Positions 1-10,925 of a stretch of 64,000 nt of DNA are shown piece after piece. The stretch comes from Synaphobranchus kaupii (lineage: Eukaryota > Chordata > Actinopteri > Anguilliformes > Synaphobranchidae). Position 1 is the stretch's first letter; every line of letters starts with the position of its first letter. The position numbers and the translations under genes were made by a program. The notes beneath the pieces are model-generated. The model was given only the letters and a program-made list of their open reading frames with translations. It ran no database searches and was not told the DNA's origin. The stretch is taken from NCBI GenBank assembly GCA_029718625.1, contig CM056387.1:39313431-39377430 (forward strand), in the 5' to 3' direction.

Positions 1-109
1 CTCCTTTTTCTCTTTGTGTTCGTCCCTGCTTCCTTTCTTCTCTTTCATTTTCATTCTGTCTCTGTCTGCGCAACTTGTAATCTGATAAAGAGCTGAGCAG
101 TTAGAGGAG

Positions 110-210
110 GGAGTGGGAGAAAGAGAGAGGGAGAGGGAGAAAGAGAGGGAGAGAGGGAAAGAGAGTATGAGAGGGGGAGATAGATGGAAGGGGGGGGGAG
201 TGAAAGAGGT
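110..210. repeat. GA-rich purine tract
   Basis: Imperfect GAGA/GGGAGA repeat with a G run near 190. It yields an open frame of Arg/Glu repeats on the + strand, which is not a gene. Confidence 0.75.
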
Positions 211-475
211 GTCAGAGTGTAGGGAAAGCAGTTTAATTTGGACAGACCACTGCTGTTGTGCTGTGTACCACAGCCTTTGCCCCATGAACAATGAGTTTAA
301 TTCTGCCCCAGACAGCAGTGTCCACACCAGGTTTTGTGCAGCAGATATTTTAATCCATCATGTGTACGTGCACCCTGAACATCACATAAGAAACTGCTCT
401 TTGTCTTCAATTTATATGAGAAATGTGGAACAAGTATCCATTGGCTGGGGTGAATTACTTCAAAACCACTTCCAT

Positions 476-547
476 TCACACAAGTGCACTCACACACACA
501 GTCACACACATATAAAGATGAGTACAGTATAAGGACAAACACACACA

Positions 548-582
<35 letters not shown>

Positions 583-656
583 ACACACACACATAAGTGC
601 ATGCAGACACACACAAAAGCACACACACGTGCAGATGTGCACATGCTCACTCCCAA

Positions 657-692
<36 letters not shown>

Positions 693-815
693 CCATGAGC
701 ACACACAAATGGACACACTTGCACACACGAATACACACACACACACACACCCATGAGAACATACAAATAGACACACACACACACACACACACACACCCAT
801 GAGCACATACAAATA

Positions 816-853
<38 letters not shown>

Positions 854-983
854 GACACACACACACACACACACACACACACCCATGAGCACATACAAAT
901 AGACACACAGACACACACACACACACACACACATACAGACACACACACACACACACACACACACCCATGAGCACATACAAATA

Positions 984-1021
<38 letters not shown>
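476..1021. repeat. Compound (CA)n array with a higher-order unit
   Basis: (CA)n interrupted by a (CT)n block at 547-582. From about 690 a spacer reading CCCATGAGCACATACAAATA recurs five times (near 692, 750, 797, 883, 965), each followed by a CA run of different length. So it is a minisatellite built on a microsatellite. It gives the Cys-Val frames on the minus strand, which are not coding. Confidence 0.9.
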
Positions 1022-1025
<4 letters not shown>

Positions 1026-1635
1026 GATCATTATTGTCGTCATCACCGTTCATTATGTGCTTTTGGTGCGGCCTGAATGCTCTCTCATCCCTCTCAGGAG
1101 TGTAGCAGTGGGCCAAGGGTGTAGGACCATGAAAGCAGCTGTCGAACACAGCTTTGATGATGAGCTCAGAGATGCAAGGCTCCCTTCCCATACAGTAAAT
1201 AACACAGGGAAACGCTCCCAAGACTGTCACAGAACTTTGCAAAGAAAATTTCTCAAATAAGATGGCCGGAGAGGATTTTCTCGCTTCCTCGATCGATGTA
1301 AAAAAAAGAAGAAAAAAAAAAGAAACACAACCTCTCTTTTGAATACTACTGCAGAAGTGCAGCTGCAGGAGTCCCTTGGTTGTGCAAACAAAAACCTTTC
1401 CAATTACCATAAGTCTCTGCAGGCTCCATTTCAATGACTTAACCGAAGAGCAGCCTCTCTCTAAATGACCTCTCCTGGTGCCTGAGCCAGTGGAATAAGC
1501 ACAAACATGAGAGACTGAAGTTTGTAATGCAGTATACTGCATACTGCATACTGAAGCCTCTTGTGTTTTGTTCAAATTGGCCATTTTTAAAAATAAAAAA
1601 ATCAAGAACAAAAGGTAATTATCTTGGTGTTGTTC
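1022..1635. other. Single-copy intronic sequence, nothing recognised
   Basis: No gene or repeat recognised. An A/G-rich run lies at 1300-1325, and a short palindromic cluster of GCATACTGCATACTG lies near 1530-1555. Confidence 0.5.
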
Positions 1636-1670
1636 TCTCTCTCTCTCTGTCTCTCTCTCTCTCTGTCTTT
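1636..1670. repeat. (CT)n microsatellite
   Basis: TCTC dinucleotide run broken by two G residues. Confidence 0.8.
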
Positions 1671-2211
1671 GTCCAAACTCATTGTAAGTAAGACTAGAGT
1701 ACTGGTTGTGCCTTCAGTACAATCAGCTAAATGCTAAAATTCCATCTGAGAGCAGCAGACTGTTTGCTATACGATATGGAATATATTAACCAATCCAAAT
1801 ACTGGATGTTTTAGCAAAGCCTGATCCTTAAGGAAGATGCATACAGACCCACAGTTAACAAATGCCATTTTGGAAGACTTTACATTCTAGGCAGCTACTT
1901 GCTACGTAGCCAGTTGGGCACCCATACACAATTAGCTAACATTTACCAGCTAGTTATTTAGTTTGCTACAGTACCTTCTTAGCTCTAGTGGTGGTTAGCT
2001 GACATCTGACAAACTTAATTTGCTTTTCTTGTGAAATGTCATGTCATATAAGAACAAAGACAGGCTTTCTTTCTAAATAAACTTAGCCTACCAATATTGC
2101 TACAATTTTGGGCTGGAGTCCTTTCCCCCCTGGTATGAAACCACTTTGCTTTTATTCCGTTTGTGACTGTCTTTATGCTTTTATGAGTTCTCTTTCAACT
2201 AGCGGATCAAC
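1671..2211. other. AT-rich intronic sequence
   Basis: No coding potential or repeat family recognised. It contains several GCTAGC/TAGCTA-like words (1900-2000), which hint at an old transposon, but no terminal repeats were found. Confidence 0.4.
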
Positions 2212-2891
2212 TACCCTGGTGAAAAAGTAGTATACTTTAGTGTAATAAAAATATAATTTAAGTATAAAAAGGTTTTTACAAGTATACTTTTCCTTTTTGT
2301 ACTTAACTTGAAGTATGTTTAAAATGTACTTTTAAAAAGTATACTTGAAGTATAGTCTCAAACACACCGTAATACTTTTAAAGTTCCTTTCAAACGCACT
2401 GGTAACATAATGAAATTGTACTGCAACAAATCATACTTTTTGTTAGTGCACTTAAATATAGTTAAGTAGAGTATTCTGGGGGCAATTGTAACAGGGGGCA
2501 ATTGCAACACCATAAAATTGCACCAATGTGAAACAAGCTAGAGCTGAGATTCTATCCAGCAAGCTAGCTAGTTTCATGTGTTCAGGGTTGGGGGCAATTG
2601 TAACAAAAAAATGTGTTACAATTGACCCCTGGTACAATTGCCCCCAGAATACTCTACACTAAAAATAGTCCCAATTTAACATACAGACATAGTGCACTTA
2701 AGTATACTAGAAATAGTCCAATTTTACATACACACTGCACTTGAAGTACACTTAAGTACAACTTAACTTTAGTGCACTTAGTATACTTAAAGCGCTACCA
2801 ATTTAGCACAAAGTACATAATTAGTACAAAAACTACTAAAAGTATACTTTTGAAAAGTATATTTCAAGTATAATCTTTTTTCACCTGGGTA
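2212..2891. mobile_element. MITE-like inverted-repeat element, host of a nested element
   Basis: The left end TACCCTGGTGAAAAA and the right end, whose reverse complement is TACCCAGGTGAAAAAAG, form terminal inverted repeats bounded by TA. The body is full of AAGTATACTT-like words in both orientations, so the arms can fold together. It has no transposase frame. A second, shorter copy with the same ends lies at 56379-56492, which supports a real family. The superfamily is uncertain; a TA target would fit Tc1/mariner-like mobilisation. Confidence 0.7.
2466..2657. mobile_element. 192-bp palindromic element nested in the larger MITE
   Basis: A perfect 25-bp inverted repeat (2466-2490 against 2633-2657) starts GTAGAGTATTCTGGGGGC. 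Further GGGGGCAATTGTAACA copies lie inside. The sequence on both sides continues the AAGTATAC theme of the outer element, which suggests a later insertion. It is too short to code for anything. Confidence 0.7.
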
Positions 2892-3465
2892 AGGGGGTTA
2901 ATAAACCCCCTTGAGCTAACAGAGCTTCATTTTCATTCTCATTCCATTGTAGCCAACTAAGTATGTTGCCAGATTACCCTAAACATTATTATTATTATTT
3001 TTTGTAGACATAAGAGTACAACTTGAGGTTTTCCAGAGGGAAAGATAATTTGTTTTTGGTATGTTTTCTTAATTTATGACCACTTTTTGATCAACATATA
3101 AAGTGCATTTTTGATTACTCTGTAAAGAAAAACAAAAAAAACAAAGCGGTCTTTTAACTTGGTCCAGTGTGGAAATATGCCTTGGTGATTTTCTGCAGAT
3201 TGTGGTGAATATACAGCACAGATAATTCAGCTGTATATACGCTACCTGCAATTTAAAAAATGAAAACCGGCAGGCATGGATCTCTCTAGGCAGGAAATTC
3301 CCTATCAGGCCCTCTCACAGTGCCAGGTCTGTCTCTCAGTATGGTACCATCTGTTTATACTATATCTGCCCATGTCATAAACAGCTTCCTCAATTGGTAT
3401 ACATTTGCATACACAGCACACAACCCATCAGGAAAAAGTATGTGTTCGTGTATGTGGGTGATTTT
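2892..3465. other. Intronic sequence, nothing recognised
   Basis: AT-rich, with a short ATT trinucleotide run near 2984. No gene or named repeat seen. Confidence 0.45.
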
Positions 3466-3466
3466 A

Positions 3467-3497
<31 letters not shown>

Positions 3498-3581
3498 GTG
3501 CGTGTGTGTGTCTCTTTCTGTGTGTGTGTGGGTGTATGTGTGTTTTTCTCTGTGTGTGTGTGGGTGTATGTGTGTGTTTCT

Positions 3582-3644
<63 letters not shown>

Positions 3645-3792
3645 CGTGTGTGTGTATTTCTCTGTGTGAGTGGGTGTATGTGTATGTTTCTGTGTGTGTG
3701 TGGGTGTATGTGTGTTTTTCTCTGTGGGTGTATGTGTGTGTGTGTGTATATGTGTGTGTGTTTCTCTGTGTGTGTGTATATGTGTGGTGATT
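3466..3792. repeat. (TG)n compound array
   Basis: TG repeat on the sense strand with a recurring longer motif (GTGTGGGTGTATGTGTG followed by TTTCTCTG) about eight times. In the host transcript it is a UG-rich tract, the kind of RNA CELF proteins bind. Open frames in all six frames are artefacts. Confidence 0.9.
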
Positions 3793-5250
3793 GCTTGTTT
3801 GTGCTTATGAGCATTTTTCTCCTGAGCTTGATGCTTTTCTGACACCATCTATTGACCAGTGAGCTTATTCTCTTTGCTATGACATATTTCAATAGCGATG
3901 CACTGCTGTGGTCAATCACATCCAATTCTATTCCCATACACAAGCAACCCATTGAAAGAAAGATTCATTTCCATTTGTCCATTAAGGTACTATTGTAGAT
4001 ATATGAGAAACAATTGTTGGTTTATCAACCATGGATATTAAAAGGTGTGACATGTGAAGATTGCCTATTCTCAGAGATAATTCATTTCCATTGGTCTTTG
4101 TAATTTCTCACTGCCTCGGTAAACGCGGAGTGCGAGCGGTGCATGCGACGCTAATGAAACAATGTAGCTTATGTGCACAGCTTGAAAATGAATCGCAGCT
4201 GGTTGGACACCCGAGCGCTACATGCTCAAACAGCCTCCGAAATATTCCACCCACAGGCATACAGATGCTGTCAGCTCAAGCAACACCTGAGTGTAGCTTA
4301 AGTCTAAATACAGAAAGATGGGAGGAGGGGGAAAACGTTCATACTGTTTGGGCTGCATAGCATGGGCAGGTTTGTGTGCAACAGCAGCCGCACAGCACGG
4401 CTAACAGTGCTCACACAAAATTATGCGCAATAACTTGGATATATGTTTATATCGCCACTTCAGTAGGCCTTCGCCATAGAAACCTGGTTGTTTTTTTCGA
4501 TAGTCAAAGGCACTTTTGGCCAGGTAATTTTTCTCTCTCCCTTCCCGCTACCGAAGCAATCAGCTCCTTGATTGATGCAATCATTTGCCGAATCGGACCC
4601 ATTTAAGATTTATCCACACTTTTACGGTTGATTATTCAAAAATTTGCGCTCGATTTGAGGGACTGCATGCCCCGCAAAATGTGGCGAACGGCCCGGTGAG
4701 AAGAGCCCTGTTTGTTTAGCTAATCAGGCAAATTAGACCCATAAAGTAACAGAGGACTCGGGGCAGAATGAGGGGGCTCCTCTGGGATCTGAGGCTGACA
4801 TTTCTGGATTAAACTGTGACTGATGCACAACCTGATCAAGGTTATTGGGCCAAGGTAAAGCCGAATGAGCAGTGTCACATTGGTTTATGGTCCCTGTCCA
4901 CGAGCTGGTCTTATTGACCCTGCACCATCAAACAGATTAGACACCCATTGCACTGCAGTTTGATCTGTATCTCGTTGCGGAGATCTCGCTCAAACGGGCG
5001 GGGGATGAATTGCCGAAAGCTTGGGCCTGTCCCTGTAAGATATAACCTTTTTTTTTCCTCAGAGAAATCCAGCTTTACTCCCTGAAGTTTCAGAAATGTC
5101 GGGCTTTTTACGATGTAATAGGTCTAATTGTGGCTTAATGGAAGCCTTGTCTTGCTCTTTGAGATCAGAAACGCGGAGGGTCGTCCTGAGACACGGTATT
5201 GATCGCTCGATCTGAGTGGTTGGCAGGGTGGTGTGTGTAAGTGTGGTGGG
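3793..5250. other. Single-copy intronic sequence with a candidate conserved core
   Basis: No exon recognised. The sequence is low in repeats. It contains the candidate element at 4660-4770 and a short G run at its right end (5255-5270). Confidence 0.5.
4660..4770. promoter_or_regulatory. Candidate conserved noncoding element
   Basis: Non-repetitive sequence with the forkhead-like word TGTTTGTTTAG and homeodomain-like GCTAATCAGGC and AAATTAG words close together. Called on composition only. Confidence 0.35.
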
Positions 5251-5270
5251 TGGAGGGGGGGGGGGGGGGG

Positions 5271-6090
5271 CGGGTGTAGGGCTCGGGCCAGTCCAGGGCC
5301 ATAGCCAGGTCAGGACTGGGGTACTGCTCATTTGCAGTCCTGGGAGCCGTGGACCCCTCTGATATTCTTTGGGGGTAAATGACTCACTTCATTAGAATGA
5401 TTTACAGGATCCCTCACTCCCCGCGTCCAGAGCGGGATATAATTCAAACAAGACCCATAAAACCTGCTGGACCACGGAGCCCCGAGACCTTGCGTTAGGG
5501 TCAGGTTGGTTTTCATCAATGCAATTAGCGAAGGAACCAGCAGCGTGTTTAATGTGCAGTCGTTCAAACTGATAGGCAATCAGCAGTCTTATTTGTTTTA
5601 CAGTGCGCCACCAAATTGTAACAAGCAACAAAAGGGGGTGAATTTAAATTAGGCGAATAAGTCCATAGCCCTCCATTATTGCTGTAATTCCTGCTGGGAA
5701 TGGACCTCGGAAAAAAGGCTTCATGTGGGCAGGAGTTTCTCTAATCCACGGCTCTCCGCTTGTTCCCCTTCACAACAGTCTGAATGAACACGAGAGAAGA
5801 AAAATAATAACAGCTATAGGAGAAAAGGGACAAAACGGAGCATTATAAGAGTGGGCTGTTAATAGTGCAATGTGGAACGCGTGTGCCCAGTCATTATACT
5901 GTGGAGGAAATAACTGGAAAGCCAGCTCATTATATACCAGTGTGGTAGGAAAAAAAATTGATGCAGCAGCGGCCAGAACCAAGTAAATAAATGAAATATT
6001 TAACTTAGCTCGCGAGATAAAACCGAGGCATTGTGGGAAGGGTTCGTTAATTTGAAAGCGTGTGAAGGGAACACGGACAGGGACACGGGA
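5271..6090. other. Single-copy intronic sequence, candidate regulatory patch near 5570-5700
   Basis: No coding exon or transposon seen. The stretch around 5569-5700 (CTTATTTGTTTTAC, AATTTAAATTAGGCG, TATTGCTGTAATTCC) has the look of fish developmental enhancers. Confidence 0.4.
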
Positions 6091-6270
6091 CGCGGGGCAG
6101 GGAGAGGGGCGGGAGGGGGGGAGGGGGACGGGGGGGGTGGGGACAAAGAGACAGTAGCGACGGAGAGAGGTGGGAGGGGTGAGTGCGAGAGATGTCGAGA
6201 GAAGCGTAGACACGGTATTTCTGGCGTGCCGGTTTTCTCCGCGGGAGCGGGAGGGGGGGGGGGGGGGGGT
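6070..6270. repeat. G-rich low-complexity sequence
   Basis: Several G runs of 4 to 17 bases within 200 bp (6095-6145, 6251-6268), enough for G-quadruplexes on the + strand. Confidence 0.6.
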
Positions 6271-6868
6271 GTCTTTTTGTCCTTGTAATTTCAGTCCCAC
6301 GCCTCGCAGTCTCAATCAGGCCGTAGATATTGGCAAATCTACAGGATCTCAGATGCCTACTGCAATGTTCTGGCTCCAGATCACAGCCTCCCACATTGAA
6401 ATCCTTAAATAAATGAAAGCGCTGTGGACCGTTTGCCTGTGGAGCGCCAGGTGCTGCCTCCAACATTGCAGCTGAAGACCCTTTTTTACATTTTTATGTA
6501 TTTTTTATTTATTTATTTGCTTTTTTTTTTTTTTGTAAAGCACTCTGATTCCAAGGCCCAGGAGAAATTTCAGTAGCTGAAAGCACTGTGAGCGCTACCC
6601 ATAAGTCCACCGGTGTCTCCATATGGATAAACAGCGGCGTGCATTTGTATTAAAACGGCAACGGCTCTCCGGATCGATTGGGTATAAAAATAGGCCGCGT
6701 CAGTCCGCCCGTGACCTAAAAGAAGACAGCGAGCCCTTAAAACGAACCGACGGGCCTTTTTTTGCCCTGGCGTCCGACGGCATAGCTGCGGGGATGGGAT
6801 TCCTTCCGGGGGGGCCTTCTTCCAGAAACTAGACTGCAGCTTTCCAGTTCCCACGGAGGCCTCTACCT
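6271..6868. other. Intronic sequence with a T/A-rich stretch
   Basis: T-rich block with TTTATTTATTTATT at 6490-6535. No gene seen. The remainder is unique-looking. Confidence 0.45.
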
Positions 6869-7030
6869 CTGCTTAATGAGCGCATTAATATGCACCAGCG
6901 CTATTTTTCCCTCCTCTTTAGCACCTAATTACGGCCTTTATTCAGATTTGCACAGCTGTACTTCATGTATTATTCAGCATTAATTGCTGCCTGAATAGTC
7001 ATTAATAAAGGCTGGTATTCCTCCTAAAAG
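6869..7030. promoter_or_regulatory. Strong candidate enhancer: dense TAAT/ATTA cluster
   Basis: In about 160 bp: CTTAATGAGCGCATTAATATGC, CACCTAATTACGGCC, TTTATTCAGATTTGC, a CAGCTG E-box, GCATTAATTGC and GTCATTAATAAAGG. The many homeodomain core sites, palindromic ATTAAT words and lack of repeats are typical of ultraconserved vertebrate enhancers. Inference from motif density only. Confidence 0.5.
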
Positions 7031-7254
7031 AGGTGGCGCTCACGCTCTTTTGGGCGGCCTACGGAGAAACTACAGAGGCCTGGAGGGCGTTAAAAGGGCA
7101 TACGAGGATGGCCCGGCGAGTCCCCTTATTTTCTCTTTTGACGATGACGACGGCGATGATGATGATGCTGGTGATGATGATTATTTTGGGGAGGCTGTGC
7201 ACGGCAGTGCAGAACAGCTATGACAGAGGGTCCCTCTGTGTATTCTATTAAAAA

Positions 7255-7375
7255 ATGTATTGAAATATTAGTTTGCACGCCTCAATGGCGTTTAATCTCC
7301 CGTTGTTCATCAGTTTCCACTTGATTTATTTCCCCACCGTTGCTTATTTATTGAATTTAATTACACACCGAACCC
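7255..7375. promoter_or_regulatory. Candidate conserved noncoding element
   Basis: AT-rich, non-repetitive, with TTGATTTATTT, TTATTTATTGAATTTAATTAC and CGTTTAATCTC. It lies 220 bp after the denser cluster at 6869-7030 and may be part of the same module. Confidence 0.38.
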
Positions 7376-8629
7376 GGGGAGAGGCTGGTTTGTGGGCAGC
7401 GGTGTGGAGAGGAGGGGGGCGTGGCTTCGCTTTGGGGAGGTGGATATTGGGGGGGGCGGGGGGGGTAGGGGTGGCTAATCTGACTCACACACCTTTCCGA
7501 ACTGACCAAGGGAGCCAGTGAACCAAGTCGGGTACTGCCTCAAGACTCACGGCACAGGAAATGTGCCAAAACAGCCTGCCTTCTGCCTGCGTCGACCCCG
7601 ACATCATAAAATATCACCCTTTTATTGTGCTGTAATTGCGTGACCTACCCTTAATGCGCCGAGCACATAAGGTACAGCAACGCAACTATGCGGTGTGACA
7701 CTGCGCGAACGGGGCTGGAACTGACGATTGTGCAGACAAAGCCCCCATTTTTGTGAGACTCTGCTATCGTCAGGATATTACGGGTTTATATTTTAAATTT
7801 AGAACAGTTGTTAAAGTACACCCCCCGAAGATATCACTTGAGGTTCCCCATGTGAATTAATTTCACACCGAGGAAGATTATTGTGATGTCAATGCCTTCT
7901 CAATTCACACTACTATTTTTTTATTTTTTTTTGTGTGTCGTGTGTGTTTTGGAAAACGAGCTATTCTTGGACATTTTACTTCTATTACGTATTAGTGCTC
8001 ATTTTACCTGAATAAATCCACATTATGCCCTTAAGGTGCAGTGGTCATTTCTAGTATGCACACAAATCAAAATTACTTTTGTCACTAATGATCAACAATA
8101 TTGTTCCCTTGGCATAGTCTGAAGAACGGGGGCTCCTTTGATTCCAATTAGCAAATTAACGAAGACGTTTCTTCTGTTCCCGAATCGAGTTATCATCAGT
8201 GTTCAAGTACAGTGAGCAGCATACGCTCATAATGAATTCATATTTCAAAGCAGCTGGAGTTCTCGAAGAGAAGAGAAAAAATATCTAAATGCGGAGTGGT
8301 GTAGGTGCGACAAAACAGGAATGACTGGACGATCCCTTTTACGAGTTCTTCTGTGACTCGCTCTGACCTCTGGAAGCAGAACTTTGGTAACCTCTGATTG
8401 AGATGATACTGAAGGATGATATATTAAGAGCTGCCACTGAGGAGGGCTGCTTGCGTGTGTGTGCGCAGGGCTGGGGAACTGTGGGTTGAGTCAGAGTCGT
8501 GCAGGGGGCAGAGCGTGAGATGACAGCGAGGTTTTACTGCCCCAGGGCATTGTGGGAGCTGGGGGGAGGCCTGCTGTGGTGCATCTCTGACAGCCCTGAC
8601 CTTCCCTGTCACTGCTGCTGGAGGCAGAG
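7376..8629. other. Single-copy intronic sequence
   Basis: Includes a G-rich patch at 7410-7470. No exon, RNA gene or transposon was recognised. Confidence 0.45.
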
Positions 8630-8713
8630 AGAGAGAGACACACACGCACGCACACACACACACACGCACGCATGCACGCAACGCACGCACGCACGCATGC
8701 ACACACACACACA
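8630..8713. repeat. (CA)n/(CACG)n microsatellite
   Basis: GA run, then CA and CGCA tetranucleotide repeats that grade directly into the minisatellite to the right. Confidence 0.85.
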
Positions 8714-9045
8714 GTGAGTCCGTACACAGTGAGTCCGTACACAGTGACTCCCCGTACACAGTGAGTCCGTACACAGTGACTCCCCTTACACAGTGAGCCC
8801 CGTACACAGTGAGTCCGTACACAGTGACTCCCCATACACAGTGATTCCGTACACAGTGAGTCCGTACACAGTGAGCCCGTACACAGTGAGTCCGTACACA
8901 GTGAGCCCGTACACAGTGACTCCCCGTACACAGTGAGCCCGTACACAGTGAGTCCGTACACAGTGAGCCCGTACACAGTGACCCCCGTACACAGTGAGCC
9001 CGTACACAGTGAGTCCGTACACAGTGAGTCCGTACACAGTGAGTC
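8714..9045. repeat. 15-bp minisatellite, unit GTACACAGTGAGTCC
   Basis: About 21 tandem units. The common forms are GTACACAGTGAGTCC (15), GTACACAGTGAGCCC (15) and GTACACAGTGACTCCCC (17). The variants are interspersed, so the array has been shuffled by unequal exchange. Because most units are 15 bp, all frames stay open over several units. It is not a gene. Confidence 0.95.
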
Positions 9046-9210
9046 GGTGGTATCCTGCAGGGTCTGTGACTCACCTGTCTGAATAAAGCTCTCCTCCACA
9101 TCCCTGCTCCTCAGCATACCACACTGGGGAGTTATCTCTTTGCCTCCACCCCACATCAACACCAGCATCCCAACACAGACTGCTGCACTGGGGAGTTATC
9201 TCTCTGCTCC
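9046..9210. repeat. Short internal duplication
   Basis: CACTGGGGAGTTATCTCT occurs twice (about 9123 and 9187), with similar flanks (CTCC, then CCCCAC). It is a local duplication of about 64 bp. Confidence 0.6.
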
Positions 9211-9246
9211 CCCCCCCCCCACACACACACACACACACACACACGT
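9207..9246. repeat. C run followed by (CA)n
   Basis: A homopolymer C run followed directly by a CA dinucleotide run. Confidence 0.85.
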
Positions 9247-9750
9247 ACACACCAGCCTCAGCCAGTCTGAGACGAACAGCCATCATCAGCCCTGTTTCAA
9301 CACTGAGTGCCCAACATACGCGCCCGTAAGCGCACAGCGCGCAGCCCGACTCACGCCCCTCAGAGGGACTGTCGCTCGCGTCCGTCAAAGAGAAGCCGCC
9401 GCTCTCTCCCATGACACATCTGGACGCCCTGCTCTGATTTTTCCACTCGCGTTTATTTTGAGAAACTGCCTTTGTGGCGTGATCCCCCGCGCCCCCCCGG
9501 GGACAGGGCTGAGCTGCGACCGTCTGACAGATAGCCGGGTGGTGTCACACGTCGGCCCCCGTCACTCAGGTCCGATGAAGAGGAGCGCTGACCGCGTGTG
9601 CCGCTGCTCTACATCATTAGCCAGCTGGAGAGGGAAGGCATGTGCGAAAGACCGCCATGACGGATTAAAATAAACCAACCGCCGGGAAGATAACGACCTT
9701 TCAAAAATGCCCGGCTTGACTCGTCTTCCCGCGGTTAGTAAAATGTGTTA
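9247..9750. other. GC-rich intronic sequence with CpGs
   Basis: Higher GC and more CpG than its surroundings around 9310-9560. An open frame covers much of it, but no domain or splice pattern supports coding. Confidence 0.4.
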
Positions 9751-9878
9751 GGGCGGCAGGGTAGTGCAATGGGTAGGCAACTGGGTAACTAAAAAGGTTG
9801 AAGGTTCGATTTCCAGGTAGGACACTGCCATTGTACCCTTGAGCAAGGTTCTTAACCTGAATTTCTTCAGTATGTATG
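9751..9878 (+). mobile_element. tRNA-derived SINE, 5' part (split by an insertion)
   Basis: The head has polymerase III-like A box (GTAGTGCAATGGGTAGG) and B box (GGTTCGATTTCC) sequences. It is followed by the common fish SINE body (TTGTACCCTTGAGCAAGG, CTTAACCTGAATTTCTTCAG). The body stops in a TA-rich stretch and resumes at 10239. A second copy of the family lies at 60930-61125 on the minus strand. Confidence 0.85.
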
Positions 9879-9893
9879 ATATATATATATATA

Positions 9894-10222
9894 CAGACAG
9901 GTGACAAATAAAAGGAAAAACCAACATAAATTGTCTTAGTAAGGTGTTGGGCCACCACGAGCCACCATGAGCCATGCTCATCAAACCATTCAATGACGCC
10001 TCATGCCCTGTGGATGGGGGCATTGTCATCCTGGAAGAAACCACTCCCATCAGGATAGAAATGTTTCATCATCGGATAAAGGTGATCACTCTGAATAACT
10101 TTGTATTGATTTCCAGTGACCCTTCCCTCTAGGGACAAGTGGACCCAAACCATGCCAGGAAAATGCCCCCCACAGCATAACAGAGCTACCGGACCCCCGA
10201 ACCTTTAATTTGCCACCATCTG
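9894..10222 (-). pseudogene. Tc1-like transposon relic inserted in the SINE
   Basis: The left end ACAGGTGACAAATAAAAGG and the right end, ACAGATGGTGGCAAATTAAAGG when reverse-complemented from CCTTTAATTTGCCACC..., are degenerate inverted repeats. They sit in (TA)n, as expected for a TA-targeting Tc1/mariner element. On the minus strand one frame still reads FFQDDNAPIHRA, the second catalytic Asp region of Tc1-type DDE transposases, followed by a stop and then WFDEHG. Most of the usual 1.2-1.6 kb is deleted. It is inactive. Confidence 0.85.
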
Positions 10223-10238
10223 TATATATATATATATA

Positions 10239-10343
10239 CAATATCCAGCTGTGTAAATGGATACTATATAAAAGAAAGAAATGCTAACAGTTGTTTTAGT
10301 CACTGTGGAAAAGAGTGTGTGCTTAATGGCAGTAATATGTAAT
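10239..10343 (+). mobile_element. SINE 3' part
   Basis: Continues the SINE body after the Tc1 insertion (ATATCCAGCTGTGTAAATGG) and ends in a decayed form of the common fish SINE tail (compare GTCGCTCTGGATAAGAG). The copy at 60930-61125 has the same joining sequence uninterrupted. Confidence 0.8.
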
Positions 10344-10535
10344 GCGCTATAATGGGTTTGCGCTTATGGGCCTGCGCTCCTCATGCCGTTTTCTCCTTCT
10401 TGGGAGAAAAGAGGAGAGGTGTGATGGAGGGAGGAGAGGGGTGGAGGAGCAGCTGGAGCAGCTGGTACTAAACGAATCACAGGCCACGCCTACTGCTGGT
10501 GTCAGATGCTGCCCTGAGCATGTGCGTGCATATGT
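10344..10535. other. Short intronic sequence
   Basis: GA-rich patch at 10400-10460. Nothing else recognised. Confidence 0.4.
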
Positions 10536-10538
10536 TTT

Positions 10539-10570
<32 letters not shown>

Positions 10571-10571
10571 G
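10536..10571. repeat. (TG)n microsatellite
   Basis: TG run on the sense strand with two interruptions. Confidence 0.85.
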
Positions 10572-10744
10572 CTGGTAGCGCATTCACGTACTGTATATCA
10601 GAGCCATGCGGCACCATTACATCTTTGCACGGTCCTTGATTTACGCTGCCTGTCAAGGGGTCTACGGCGCTGTCTTTTCCCAGAACAGCCTGAACACCTC
10701 CTGGAAAAGGCGCTAAAACAAAGGGGCAAAGGGGAAGGGGGTTA

Positions 10745-10745
<1 letters not shown>

Positions 10746-10796
<51 letters not shown>

Positions 10797-10798
10797 GT

Positions 10799-10836
<38 letters not shown>

Positions 10837-10846
10837 GCGTGCGCAC

Positions 10847-10923
<77 letters not shown>
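10746..10923. repeat. Long (CA)n microsatellite with CGCG interruptions
   Basis: About 178 bp of alternating purine-pyrimidine repeat, CA with CGCGTGCG islands at 10794 and 10833. It is a good Z-DNA candidate. Cys-Val frames on the minus strand are artefacts. Confidence 0.95.

Positions 10924-10925
<2 letters not shown>

Noticed and set aside
297..1611. Cys-Val-rich proteins of 249 and 369 codons
   Set aside because: Translation of (TG)n. The same applies at 3390-3952, 10477-10932, 20891-21218 and 47870-48456.
9748..10050. An intact transposase gene
   Set aside because: Only a DDNAPIH fragment remains in a different frame from the long open frame, with a stop and a large deletion.
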